Source: Falsochrobactrum ovis (GTDB taxonomy: Bacteria > Pseudomonadota > Alphaproteobacteria > Rhizobiales > Rhizobiaceae). Taken from it: a stretch of 64,000 bases of DNA. The translations under genes were made by a program, and so were the position numbers. Below, one piece after another: positions 1 to 8,595 of this stretch (its first letter is position 1; the number at the start of each line of letters is the position of its first letter). The stretch covers positions 1 through 64,000 of the forward strand of contig NZ_QLMK01000011.1 in assembly GCF_003259955.1 (NCBI RefSeq), given 5' to 3'. The notes below the pieces were generated by a model. It worked only from the letters and a program-made list of their open reading frames with translations, was not told the origin of the DNA and searched no databases.

Positions 1-369
1 CCGTCATCTTCGTGGACATGCCGACCTCCAGAATCAGTCGGCAATCCATGAATCACACTGGATTCCTTCGTGGAATCCTCAGGCCAATACCTGAGTCAAT
101 TCGTCCACACGGCCTAGTGTCTTTTAGGCTCTTTTATAGTAAGAAGCCAGTAGCGGGGAAAAGCGGGGAAAGTTAATCCGGGATTCACACCACAAACGTC
201 CTCACCGTGAAAAGGATCGAGTCAAGTAAGACGGAAGAATTGCGTGAGAGCGGCGCCTTTGACCCGCCACAAAAAGTGCCAAGCGGTATTGGATTCTCAA
301 TTACACAATCGGCGGGAAGAGACGCGAAATGGGTATTAGCCCCTACATTCCGTAAGACTGGTTGAGGCG
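1..369. other. Stretch without a recognisable gene
   Basis: No reading frame here looks like a real protein. A short perfect hairpin is visible at 60-78 (arms GGATTCC and GGAATCC, 5-base loop), without a run of T that would make it a terminator. The right part borders the decayed formaldehyde dehydrogenase gene and may hold more of it in an unrecognisable state. Confidence 0.5.
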
Positions 370-834
370 CGACAACGGCGGAGGCGATTGCAGAGGTCAC
401 AGGCAGTAACGAAGTCGATAGTGCTATCGACGCCGTTGGTTTCGAAGCGCGGGTCCGCAGCGGGGGTGAGCAATTCGCAATTGTGCTAACCAGATGATTG
501 AGATCACTCGCCCAGCTGGAGCTATCGCTATTCCAGGGGCTCTATATCACTGAAGTTCCGGTCCCATTGATAATGCCGCAAAGCAAGGCAGCCTGTCCCT
601 GCCTTCGGCTGGGTTGGGCCAGAGCGCGGTCGTTCCATACGGTCAGACGTCCGTGTTGAAGTATAATCAGCCAGCTGATGCAGGCTAGTTTTCGTGGCGT
701 TTCAACGTGGCGATATTGCCAGTGCTCAGGCGATATCGCTTGAAGATGCGGCAAAGGGCTAGGAAAGCTTTGATCAGGGCGTTGCCAAAAATTTTATTCT
801 CGATCCGAACCGCTTGACGGGCATGGCTGCGTGA
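370..834 (+). pseudogene. Decayed glutathione-independent formaldehyde dehydrogenase, C-terminal remnant
   Basis: Intact homologues are about 400-aa zinc- and NAD-dependent medium-chain dehydrogenases that oxidise formaldehyde. Translating + in several frames recovers family blocks in the right order: EVDSAIDAVGFEAR near 415-455, GLYITEVPVP near 538-570, a stretch like the family's AKQGSLSL with a Y-G-Q-T-x-V-L-K-Y-N motif near 580-670, and SFDQGVAKNFILDPNRL ending in a stop at 832-834. These blocks lie in different frames and are broken by stops, so the gene is dead. The N-terminal catalytic half with the zinc ligands is missing. Recognition rests on remembered family motifs, not a search. 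Confidence 0.75.
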
Positions 835-861
835 TCCAATTCTGTTTGGAAAAGTAAAGGA

Positions 862-886
862 AGGCGTCCAAATGGGCGCCTTTTTC
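862..886 (+). terminator. Rho-independent terminator
   Basis: An 8-bp stem (AGGCGTCC/GGGCGCCT, one G-T pair) with an AAAT loop runs straight into five T. It follows the dead formaldehyde dehydrogenase gene and insulates the sugar operon downstream. Confidence 0.75.
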
Positions 887-904
887 TGCTGGAATTTTTC
901 GCAA

Positions 905-918
905 CTGTAACGTTACAG
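905..918. promoter_or_regulatory. Upstream LacI-family operator (O1)
   Basis: CTGTAACGTTACAG is a perfect 14-bp palindrome with the central CG typical of LacI-family operators. A near copy lies 199 bp downstream at 1104-1117. The only LacI-family gene in the window is at the end of the same locus (7555-8595), so it is the likely ligand; this pairing is an inference. Confidence 0.75.
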
Positions 919-1073
919 ATTCTCTGGTTTTTACCGCTTTTAGAGCCGTTTTCTCCCAAACTGCATATATTAGAATGCTTTTCTATAGAAAAAAATTTCG
1001 CAGAAAAATATAGCTAAAACAATAACTTAATTTCTTGCAAATGTGGAGTCCCTGAAGATATTGATAAGAAGGG

Positions 1074-1101
1074 TTGCAAGTGAGGCCTTTTTGAATATGA
1101 T
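1074..1101 (+). promoter_or_regulatory. Candidate promoter of the sugar operon
   Basis: TTGCAA (1074-1079) and TATGAT (1096-1101) are separated by 16 bp. The second LacI-type operator starts two bases after the -10 hexamer and so would cover the transcription start, the classical place for repression. Confidence 0.5.
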
Positions 1102-1103
1102 AC

Positions 1104-1117
1104 CTGTAACGTTTCAG
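1104..1117. promoter_or_regulatory. Proximal LacI-family operator (O2)
   Basis: CTGTAACGTTTCAG matches O1 at 13 of 14 positions, with one break in the palindrome. It lies just downstream of the candidate -10 element and 18 bp before the start codon of the binding-protein gene, so a bound repressor would block initiation. Confidence 0.72.
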
Positions 1118-1135
1118 AATTTGGGAGGGGATGGA

Positions 1136-2392
1136 ATGTTGCTTCAAAGAGCAAAGTCGCTCACCGCATCCGTTTGTCTGGCTATGACGGCGTTGACAAT
1201 GGCAAGTTCGGCCTCGGCGGTCGATCTTGAAGTCACCCATTGGTGGACATCCGGCGGTGAAGCTGCGGCGGTCAAGGTTCTTGCTGAAAAATTCGATGCA
1301 GCTGGTGACGACAAATGGGTCGATGGAGCGATTGCCGGCAGCGGCTCTACCGCACGCCCGATCATTATCAGCCGAATTCTGGGCGGCAATCCGATGGGGG
1401 CGACGCAGCTTAATCATGGGCGGCAGGCTGAAGAGCTGGTGCAGGGCGGCCTGATGATGGACCTAACCGAGCTCGCTGAAAAGGAGGGTTGGGCCGATTT
1501 CATTCGCCCTAAGAGCCTCCTGGAATCCTGCACCTATGAAGGACGCCTTTATTGTGTTCCGCTGAATATTCATTCCTGGGAATGGATGTGGGTTAATCCC
1601 CAAGCATTTCGTGATGCCGGAACAGAACCGCCCAAGAACTGGAATGATCTTGTCGCTGCGGCTCCCAAGCTGAGGGAAAAGAATATCGTTCCTCTCGCAA
1701 CCGGTGATGGTTGGCAGGTGACCGGCGTACTGACCGTCCTCACGATCGCGATTGGCGGCAAGGACCTTTATTTGAAGGTCAACGGGGACAAGGATGCCGA
1801 TTTGGCTCGGGGTCCTGAAATGAAGAAGGTATTTGAAGCGCTGGCGCAAGCACGCGCATTAGCCGATAATGGTTATGTTGGCCGCTCATGGAACGAGGCA
1901 ACTAATATGGTGATGACCGGGCGCGCAGGAGCACAGATCATGGGAGACTGGGCGCAGGGCGAGTTTGGTACAGCCGGAAAGGTTGCAGGCAAGGATTATG
2001 ATTGCTTGCCGGGACTCGGTGGCCATCCATATCTGGATACTGGCGGCGACGCGATCTACTTCCCCAAGAACAAGGACCCGGAAGTTACGAAAGCGCAGCT
2101 AAAGCTGGCCAGCATGCTTGTTTCCAAGGATACGCAGGTCGCGTTCAATCTTGCTAAGGGTTCTCTGCCGATCCGTGGCGATATCGACCTTGATGCAGCC
2201 TCAAGCTGCATGCGTGCGGGCGTCGAGATTTTGAAGAATCCGGATAACATCGTTCCATCTGTGGATCAATTGCGCGCACCGGACACGCAAGGACAGATCG
2301 AAAATCTAACGGCTGAGTTTTTCTCCAATCCCGATATGAGCGTTGATGACATTCAGGAGCGCTTTGCGGAGATTATCGAGCAGGCAGAATAA
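1136..2392 (+). CDS. Sugar ABC transporter, periplasmic substrate-binding protein
   Basis: First gene of a CUT1-type carbohydrate importer; it binds a sugar in the periplasm and delivers it to the two permeases encoded next. The product is 418 aa. The N-terminus has a signal peptide (K-S-L, a hydrophobic stretch, then ASSASA before VDLEVTHWW), and the mature part resembles COG1653 proteins of the glucose/mannose group (T-H-W-W-T-S-G-G-E start, QLNHGRQAEELV block). ATG 1136 is chosen because GGGAGGGG lies just before it and the signal peptide begins there; a longer GTG frame from 1043 would run across the operator. The substrate cannot be read from sequence; monosaccharide or glucoside is plausible. 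Confidence 0.85.
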   Translation: MLLQRAKSLTASVCLAMTALTMASSASAVDLEVTHWWTSGGEAAAVKVLAEKFDAAGDDKWVDGAIAGSGSTARPIIISRILGGNPMGATQLNHGRQAEELVQGGLMMDLTELAEKEGWADFIRPKSLLESCTYEGRLYCVPLNIHSWEWMWVNPQAFRDAGTEPPKNWNDLVAAAPKLREKNIVPLATGDGWQVTGVLTVLTIAIGGKDLYLKVNGDKDADLARGPEMKKVFEALAQARALADNGYVGRSWNEATNMVMTGRAGAQIMGDWAQGEFGTAGKVAGKDYDCLPGLGGHPYLDTGGDAIYFPKNKDPEVTKAQLKLASMLVSKDTQVAFNLAKGSLPIRGDIDLDAASSCMRAGVEILKNPDNIVPSVDQLRAPDTQGQIENLTAEFFSNPDMSVDDIQERFAEIIEQAE

Positions 2393-2393
2393 T

Positions 2394-2451
2394 CTCGGTC
2401 TGGTCCTGTGCTGTCGATGAGGATGGTGGTACAGGACCCCGAAAACCGAGG
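2394..2451 (+). promoter_or_regulatory. Intra-operon hairpin after the binding-protein gene
   Basis: Two nested stems lie between the binding protein and the first permease: CTCGGT/ACCGAG (2394-2399, 2446-2451) outside and GGTCCTGT/ACAGGACC (2402-2409, 2431-2438) inside. There is no T run. Such hairpins typically protect the 3' end of the binding-protein message or partly attenuate the permeases, giving more binding protein than membrane protein. Confidence 0.6.
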
Positions 2452-2465
2452 TAGGGAGGAATATC

Positions 2466-3374
2466 ATGGCCGTCATCGAAGAGGGCAATTATCGAAAACC
2501 GCCGGGAATATTTCGCAATTTAAATGCGAAGGTTGCAGCCCTTCCTATGATAGCGACGGTTCTTGTGGTCTTCATTGGCTGCACGCTTTGGACAGTCCTT
2601 TATTCTTTCACGTCTTCCAAATCGCTACCGATGTTGAACTTTGTCGGCTTCGATCAATATACGCGCCTGTTCACTGCTACCCGCTGGCATGTGTCGGTCC
2701 GTAATCTGGCGATCTATGGTGTCTTGTGCATGACATTTTCGCTCGTGACGGGCTTTATTCTTGCGGCATTGATGGATCAGAAGATTCGCTTCGAAAATAC
2801 GTTCCGCACAATCTTTCTCTATCCTTATGCCCTGTCATTTATCGTGACGGGCCTTGTCTGGCAGTGGATATTCAATCCCCAACTCGGGCTGGAGAAAGTA
2901 GTTCGCGATATAGGCTTTGAAAATTTCCATATGGCGATCCTGGCGAGCCGGACCTACGTCATTTATGCGATTGTTATTGCCGGGCTTTGGCAGATGACGG
3001 GGCTCGTCATGGTGCTGATGCTGGCGGGTCTGCGCAGTATCGATGAGGAAATTTGGAAGGCCGCGCGAGTTGACGGCATTCCAAAATGGAAAACCTATTT
3101 GTTTATCATCCTGCCGATGATGCGTCCCGTGCTGGTGACGACCATCGTTTTGATCGCGACGGGCATTGTCAAACTCTACGATCTGGTTGTCGCCATGACC
3201 AATGGCGGACCCGGGATCGCATCGGATGTGCCCGCAAAATACGTCTACGACTTTATGTTCGGTTGGGCCAATCTGGGACAGGGGCTTGCCGCATCTACGG
3301 TCATGTTGACCACAGTTCTGATCATCCTCGTTCCGTGGATGATGCTTGAGCATAGCCGGAGAAAAACGCGATGA
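2466..3374 (+). CDS. Sugar ABC transporter permease (MalF/UgpA type)
   Basis: 302-aa inner-membrane subunit of the CUT1 importer. After a short cytoplasmic N-terminus there are about six membrane segments. The binding-protein-dependent permease motif near residues 190-215 (EEIWKAARVDGIPKWKTY, the EAAxxxG loop that docks on the ATPase) is clear. A GGGAGG box precedes ATG 2466. Its stop overlaps the start of the second permease by four bases, so the two subunits are translationally coupled. Confidence 0.88.
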   Translation: MAVIEEGNYRKPPGIFRNLNAKVAALPMIATVLVVFIGCTLWTVLYSFTSSKSLPMLNFVGFDQYTRLFTATRWHVSVRNLAIYGVLCMTFSLVTGFILAALMDQKIRFENTFRTIFLYPYALSFIVTGLVWQWIFNPQLGLEKVVRDIGFENFHMAILASRTYVIYAIVIAGLWQMTGLVMVLMLAGLRSIDEEIWKAARVDGIPKWKTYLFIILPMMRPVLVTTIVLIATGIVKLYDLVVAMTNGGPGIASDVPAKYVYDFMFGWANLGQGLAASTVMLTTVLIILVPWMMLEHSRRKTR

Positions 3375-4333
3375 CGGAAGCTGTTCTGAAGGCAAGGACA
3401 CCAGCCGGAACCGGAGCTGTAACTGACCAGACGCGTCCTGCAGCGCAGGCGGTTTCCCAGCCCTGGGGGCGCAAGCCGAAACGGCGCTTTGCGCCAGCAA
3501 CCATCATGCTCTACAGCGTGCTGTTTGTTTCTGCCGTCTATTACCTGCTGCCACTTTATGTGATGGTTGTCACATCTTTGAAAGGCATGCCTGAAATCCG
3601 GCTCGGTAACATCTTTGCACCGCCGGTCGAAATCACGTTCGAACCGTGGGTCAAGGCATGGAGCCAGGCTTGCACCGGCCTTTATTGTGAAGGGATCAGC
3701 GCAGGTTTCTGGAATTCCATCAAGATCACCGTGCCAAGCGTGATCGTTTCCATCGCGATCGCATCGGTGAATGGCTATGCGCTGGCAAACTGGAAGTTCA
3801 AGGGGTCGGAAATCTTCTTCGCGGCGCTGCTGTTCGGCGCGTTCATTCCGTATCAGGTTATGCTCTATCCGCTTGTTATTATCACACGCGAGCTGGGAAT
3901 TTTCGGCACGCTGGGCGGTGTTGTCTTTATCCATACAATTTTTGGGATGCCGATCCTGACGCTGCTGTTTCGGAATTATTTCGCTGGTCTGCCGCCGGAA
4001 TTGTTCAAGGCTGCGCATGTGGACGGGGCAGGCTTCTGGCGAATTTTCTTTCAGATCATGCTGCCCATGTCACTGCCGATTTTCGTTGTTGCGATAATTT
4101 TGCAGGTAACCGCCATCTGGAACGACTTTCTGTTCGGTGTGGTGTTCGCCGGAACGCAGAATTTTCCGATGACTGTGCAGTTAAACAATATCGTCAATTC
4201 CATGCAGGGCGTGAAGGAATACAACGTCAATATGGCAGCCACGATCCTGACCGGTGCCGTGCCGCTGCTCGTTTACTTCCTCTCTGGCCGTTATTTCGTT
4301 CGCGGTATTGCCGCTGGCGCAGTGAAAGGATGA
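3371..4333 (+). CDS. Sugar ABC transporter permease (MalG/UgpE type)
   Basis: 320-aa second permease of the importer. It has an unusually long, proline- and basic-rich N-terminal tail of about 45 residues before the first membrane helix. The ATPase-docking loop appears near residues 210-235 (PPELFKAAHVDGAGFWRIFF). It starts by ATGA overlap with the preceding permease and ends by ATGA overlap with the ATPase, so the three genes form one coupled block. It would pair with the first permease to form the channel. Confidence 0.88.
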   Translation: MTEAVLKARTPAGTGAVTDQTRPAAQAVSQPWGRKPKRRFAPATIMLYSVLFVSAVYYLLPLYVMVVTSLKGMPEIRLGNIFAPPVEITFEPWVKAWSQACTGLYCEGISAGFWNSIKITVPSVIVSIAIASVNGYALANWKFKGSEIFFAALLFGAFIPYQVMLYPLVIITRELGIFGTLGGVVFIHTIFGMPILTLLFRNYFAGLPPELFKAAHVDGAGFWRIFFQIMLPMSLPIFVVAIILQVTAIWNDFLFGVVFAGTQNFPMTVQLNNIVNSMQGVKEYNVNMAATILTGAVPLLVYFLSGRYFVRGIAAGAVKG

Positions 4334-5409
4334 GTTTCATGAATTCAAGCGTTTCCGTCCAGGACCTGTCGCTCGGCTTCGGTTCGGTCAGTGTGCTGCA
4401 AAATCTCAATTTGGAAATCCAGGAAGGCGAGTTTCTCGTGCTTCTTGGGCCGTCTGGCTGCGGAAAGTCCACGCTGCTCAATTGCGTGGCTGGTCTTCTC
4501 GATATTTCCGAAGGCAGCATCTTCATCAAAGGCCGAAATGTCACTTGGGATGAGCCAAAGGACCGAGGCATTGGCATGGTGTTTCAATCCTATGCGCTTT
4601 ACCCGCAAATGACGGTTGAAAAAAACCTTTCTTTCGGATTGCGCGTAGCCGGTCTGCCGAAGGGGGAGATCGACAAACGCATCAAGCGCGCTGCCGAAAT
4701 TCTTCAGATCGAACCCTTGCTGCAACGCAAACCCTCGGCATTGTCTGGTGGTCAGCGTCAGCGTGTTGCGATTGGTCGTGCATTGGTGCGCGACGTCGAT
4801 GTGTTTCTGTTCGATGAACCGCTTTCCAATCTCGATGCAAAATTGCGCTCCGAGCTGCGCGTTGAGATCAAACGCCTTCATCAGAAACTCGGTAACACGA
4901 TGATCTACGTTACCCACGACCAGATTGAAGCGCTGACGCTGGCGGATCGCATTGCCGTGATGAAAGGCGGCGTGGTTCAACAACTGGCCGATCCGCTGAC
5001 AATCTACAACCGCCCGAAAAACCGGTTTGTCGCGGGCTTCCTTGGCTCGCCATCGATGAATTTCTTCTCCGGTGAAATTGCTGTCGCAGAAGGAAGGTCT
5101 GTATTCCACATCGGACAGGCTGCTGTCGGGTTGGACGGGTATGACGGCGCGCTACAGCCGGGTCAGAAGGCAACGCTCGGCGTTCGCCCGGAGCATGTCA
5201 GGCTCGAGGTCGAGGATGGTTTCGAAGCGACAGTCGATCTGGTCGAACCGATGGGCGCCGATAGTCTGGTCTGGCTTCGGCTCAACGGGGATCCGCTTTC
5301 CGCGCGCGTGGAAGCCGGAAAACATTATCGGGCAGGAGAAAAGGTCAAGATCGGTTTCAAGCCCGATACCCTGTCACTTTTCGATGCTCAAACGGAGGAG
5401 AGGCTCTAA
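4330..5409 (+). CDS. Sugar ABC transporter ATP-binding protein (MalK/UgpC type)
   Basis: 359-aa ATPase powering the importer. Walker A is GPSGCGKST near residue 40, the signature LSGGQRQRVAIGRAL near 137-151, Walker B VFLFDEPLSNLDAKLR next to it, and the switch histidine follows in YVTHDQ. The C-terminal third is the MalK-type TOBE/OB regulatory domain (GVRPEHVRLEV). Its length is usual for the family. It begins inside the stop of the second permease (ATGA). The substrate is set by the binding protein, not by this subunit. Confidence 0.9.
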   Translation: MSFMNSSVSVQDLSLGFGSVSVLQNLNLEIQEGEFLVLLGPSGCGKSTLLNCVAGLLDISEGSIFIKGRNVTWDEPKDRGIGMVFQSYALYPQMTVEKNLSFGLRVAGLPKGEIDKRIKRAAEILQIEPLLQRKPSALSGGQRQRVAIGRALVRDVDVFLFDEPLSNLDAKLRSELRVEIKRLHQKLGNTMIYVTHDQIEALTLADRIAVMKGGVVQQLADPLTIYNRPKNRFVAGFLGSPSMNFFSGEIAVAEGRSVFHIGQAAVGLDGYDGALQPGQKATLGVRPEHVRLEVEDGFEATVDLVEPMGADSLVWLRLNGDPLSARVEAGKHYRAGEKVKIGFKPDTLSLFDAQTEERL

Positions 5410-5557
5410 ATGAACAAAGAGCAGCGCTCCCCTTAACCACCTTCAGCAAGAGGCGACCATTGGATTTTGTTGACGGATCGGACGCCGCGTCGATCCGCAC
5501 GGACGCATTTTGCTCAGAAAACCAACGCAATTTGGAACGAGTTCAAAGGATGAGGAC

Positions 5558-6304
5558 ATGAACGGATATTCCTATCAGCTTTACAGCTCCCGCAATTTTC
5601 AGCCGTTGGAGCGCACACTCACAATGTTGCGCGACCTGGGCTACCGTCGCGTCGAAGGTTACGGGGGGATTTATGGTGATCCCGTTCGATTAAAGAAAGC
5701 TCTCGACGCTTTGGGGCTTTCCATGCCTACAGGCCACTTTGGACTGGATATGCTGGAAAATGAAGTGAGCCGCGTTCTGGAGATTGCTAAGGTTGCCGAT
5801 ATGAAGGCGATCTTCTGTCCTTATCTTGATGCGGATCGCCGTCCGGATAGTGTCGCTGGCTGGCAGGAATTCGGTAAACGCCTGGTCGCAGCTGGTGAGC
5901 CTTATCGCAAGGAAGGCTATGCGTTTGGCTGGCACAACCATGATTTTGAGTTCGTGCCTTTGGCTGACGGTTCCGTGCCGCAAGAACACATCCTCAATGC
6001 CTCGCCTGATCTGGCCTGGGAGGCTGATATTGCTTGGATCATCAAAGGCGGAGCCGACCCGCTTAAATGGATTGAGCGTTATGGCGACCGGATACTGGCA
6101 GTTCATGTCAAAGACATCGCGGCGAACGGTGAAAAAGCCGATGAAGACGGTTGGGAAGATGTTGGTCACGGGACCGTCGACTGGGCTGCCTTATTTACGG
6201 CTTTGCGCAAGACGCCTGTCCGCTATTTCGTCATGGAACACGATAACCCGTCGGATGATACCCGGTTTGCGAGCCGTTCCATCGAAACCGTAAGAACTTT
6301 CTAA
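5558..6304 (+). CDS. Sugar phosphate isomerase/epimerase-type TIM-barrel protein
   Basis: 248-aa protein of the xylose-isomerase-like TIM-barrel superfamily (AP endonuclease family 2). These enzymes use a divalent metal to isomerise, epimerise or dehydrate sugars and keto-sugars. Metal-ligand-type blocks are visible: GWHNHDFEF near 130, WEADIAWIIKGG near 160, AVHVKDI near 185, and YFVMEHDNPSDD near the C-terminus. ATG 5558 is preceded by AAAGGATGAGG; an earlier in-frame ATG is less well placed. About 150 bp without a gene separates it from the ATPase gene. With the following dehydrogenase it probably processes the imported sugar. Confidence 0.8.
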   Translation: MNGYSYQLYSSRNFQPLERTLTMLRDLGYRRVEGYGGIYGDPVRLKKALDALGLSMPTGHFGLDMLENEVSRVLEIAKVADMKAIFCPYLDADRRPDSVAGWQEFGKRLVAAGEPYRKEGYAFGWHNHDFEFVPLADGSVPQEHILNASPDLAWEADIAWIIKGGADPLKWIERYGDRILAVHVKDIAANGEKADEDGWEDVGHGTVDWAALFTALRKTPVRYFVMEHDNPSDDTRFASRSIETVRTF

Positions 6305-6317
6305 GCTGGAGAAAGAA

Positions 6318-7484
6318 ATGACCAAGACACTTGGTGTCGGAATTATCGGCTGCGGTAATATATCGGCTGCATATTTGCGGCTGTCGCCCATGTTTCGAAA
6401 CATCGAAATGAGGGCCTGCGCAGATATCAATTTGGCGGCAGCAAAAGCGCGCGCAGAAGAGTTCGGCGTAAAGGCACAGACGATTGAGGAATTGCTTCAG
6501 AATGGCGATATCGACATCGTCGTCAATCTGACGATTCCAGATGCCCATTATGCCGTAACCAAGCAGATCCTCGCAGCAGGCAAACATGCTTATTCGGAAA
6601 AGCCGCTGGTTCTTTCAGTGGAGCAGGGGCTGGAACTGAAAGCACTTGCCGATGGACGGGGTCTCAAAGTGGGGTGCGCTCCCGACACATTTCTGGGCGG
6701 CGCGCACCAGTTGGCGCGGCGCGAAATCGATAGTGGGAATGTCGGCCGCATCACTTCTGGCACATGCCACGTCATGAGCCATGGTATGGAGCATTGGCAT
6801 CCGAATCCGGACTTTTTCTTCAAGCATGGTGGCGGTCCCATACTTGATCTGGGGCCTTATTACATTGCAAATCTCATCAATCTTATCGGACCTGTGAAGC
6901 GCGTCGCGGCTTTGACTTCTATGGCGACACCGACGCGGACGATCAGTTCGGAGCCGCGCCGAGGCGAAACCATCGTCGTCGAGACGCCAACGACCATCCA
7001 CGCTCTGCTGGAATTCGAGCAAGGCGCGACAATAACGCTTTCAGCGAGTTGGGATGTGTGGGCGCACCGTCATGCGAATATGGAACTCTATGGCACCGAT
7101 GGATCGCTCTATCTGCCGGACCCGAATTTTTTTGGCGGAGAAGTCCAGATAGCGAAGCCGGGTTGCTCAGCCGAGCCTGTCGAGAACTGGGAGCATCCCT
7201 TTGCAATTGCCAATGAACAGCATTCGCAAGGCATGATGGCTAACTATAGAGCGGCAGGACTGGCCGATATGGCAGCGGCCATCCTAGATGGTCGCGACAT
7301 GCGTTGCTCGCTGGAACGCGCTTTGCATGGGGTCGAGGTCATGCTGGCTATTCTGAGATCAGGTGAAGAAAAGCGTTTCATCGACATTGAAACCCGGTGC
7401 ACGCGTCCGCAAGCGCTCGATATCACTGCCGCAGAAGCCTTGCTTCAGCCGGAAGAAAACAGAAGGAAACGGGCGGCAAACTGA
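6318..7484 (+). CDS. Gfo/Idh/MocA family oxidoreductase
   Basis: 388-aa NAD(P)-dependent sugar dehydrogenase or reductase acting in the cytoplasm. The N-terminal Rossmann fold starts with GVGIIGCGNISAAYLRL, and the family motif EKPLVLS follows near residue 95. The C-terminal half has the family's open sheet with GGGPILDLGPYYI and a catalytic-type histidine region. GGAGAAAGAA lies just before ATG 6318, 13 bp after the isomerase. This enzyme pair beside CUT1 importers is known from inositol, levoglucosan and 3-keto-glycoside catabolism; which applies here cannot be told from sequence. Confidence 0.85.
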   Translation: MTKTLGVGIIGCGNISAAYLRLSPMFRNIEMRACADINLAAAKARAEEFGVKAQTIEELLQNGDIDIVVNLTIPDAHYAVTKQILAAGKHAYSEKPLVLSVEQGLELKALADGRGLKVGCAPDTFLGGAHQLARREIDSGNVGRITSGTCHVMSHGMEHWHPNPDFFFKHGGGPILDLGPYYIANLINLIGPVKRVAALTSMATPTRTISSEPRRGETIVVETPTTIHALLEFEQGATITLSASWDVWAHRHANMELYGTDGSLYLPDPNFFGGEVQIAKPGCSAEPVENWEHPFAIANEQHSQGMMANYRAAGLADMAAAILDGRDMRCSLERALHGVEVMLAILRSGEEKRFIDIETRCTRPQALDITAAEALLQPEENRRKRAAN

Positions 7485-7554
7485 TTTTGCATCGCTCTTC
7501 CCAAGCGATTGGAGGCTATCCCGATCCTGTGGGGTTGGGGTGGCCTCCTCTCAT

Positions 7555-8595
7555 TTAGCCTATTGTCTGCAGGGACTTAATGTCTTTACCGTTGATCCGG
7601 CCCAGAATGGCTTTACCAAGTTGTTGGCCGGCGAGCTTGAAACTTTCCTCGACAACAATCAGGCCCGGACGAAACCAGTGCAAAATCTTAGTGGACTGTT
7701 TGGCTGCTACGTCAACTTCATTGCCAATGTTCATTCCCGCATCTTCGATACCTGCAACGATTGCTAATGCAGCGGCACTGCCGGAACAGATGATGCCATC
7801 CGGCCGATCTGCTCTTCTCATCAGTTCAGCAACATGTAGCCGCAAGTCCTCAAGGGACGTATCGAGATCCACCCCTTCAAGTGGTGATCCACTGCAATGA
7901 AAGATACGCAGCCCCTCATAAAATCCGCCCACCATATGCCGGTAATAGGTGAGGTGCGCTGGCGGGGTTAGCAGGGCAAGCCGCTTTCGCCCGAGCGTCG
8001 ATAGTTTGCCGACCATCTCCAGGGCAAAAGTGAAATTATCAAAGTCATGATAAGGATGTTCGATGCCCGTATCGGTGCGCCCGTGGGTGGCGAACGGAAA
8101 ATCATGTTCGGTCAGATAATGGACACGTTGATCGTCCGGTTCTGTGCGTGAGAATATTATTCCGTCGGCTGAACCTGTCTCGACGATATAGCGGATCGGC
8201 TCGATCGGTGCCCGTGGATGAAAATAGGGCGTTAGAATGAGGTGGTACTGCGTTTCGGCCAGTATATCTGCAACACCATGAATGACCTGGCTGGTAAACC
8301 CCATGATCTCATCTTGCGTATCAAGGACTAGCGCAATGACGTTTGTTTTACCGGTACGAAGGCGTACACCTGCACGATTGGGGCGATACCCGATCTGCCT
8401 CGCGATCAATTGCACGCGTTTGCGGGTTTCGAGGCCAATTTCAGGGGCATCCTTTAAGGCGCGGGAAACGGTGGTTACGCCCAGGCCAGTCATGAATGCG
8501 ATTGTCTTCAGCGTGGGTCGTTCGTTTTCGAGGAACGGTTTGGCTGGATTTTGCGGCTTGGAAACCGGCGGGTTCCGTTTTTCATTCATGCACAT
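7555..8595 (-). CDS. LacI-family transcriptional repressor
   Basis: 346-aa regulator, convergent with the sugar operon. The N-terminal helix-turn-helix is clear near residues 29-50 (LKTIAFMTGLGVTTVSRALK), followed by the hinge IARQIGYRPNRAGVRLRTGK and a periplasmic-binding-protein-like effector domain. It is the natural candidate to bind the palindromes at 905-918 and 1104-1117, with the imported sugar or a metabolite as inducer (inference). A second ATG two codons in (8589) is an equally possible start; no strong ribosome site distinguishes them. No copy of the operator was seen upstream of its own gene. Confidence 0.88.
   Translation of the reverse strand: MCMNEKRNPPVSKPQNPAKPFLENERPTLKTIAFMTGLGVTTVSRALKDAPEIGLETRKRVQLIARQIGYRPNRAGVRLRTGKTNVIALVLDTQDEIMGFTSQVIHGVADILAETQYHLILTPYFHPRAPIEPIRYIVETGSADGIIFSRTEPDDQRVHYLTEHDFPFATHGRTDTGIEHPYHDFDNFTFALEMVGKLSTLGRKRLALLTPPAHLTYYRHMVGGFYEGLRIFHCSGSPLEGVDLDTSLEDLRLHVAELMRRADRPDGIICSGSAAALAIVAGIEDAGMNIGNEVDVAAKQSTKILHWFRPGLIVVEESFKLAGQQLGKAILGRINGKDIKSLQTIG

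Noticed and set aside
7510-7547. Possible terminator between the dehydrogenase and LacI-family genes
   Set aside because: GGAGGC/GCCTCC pair, but the loop is about 25 bases and no T run follows; too weak to list.
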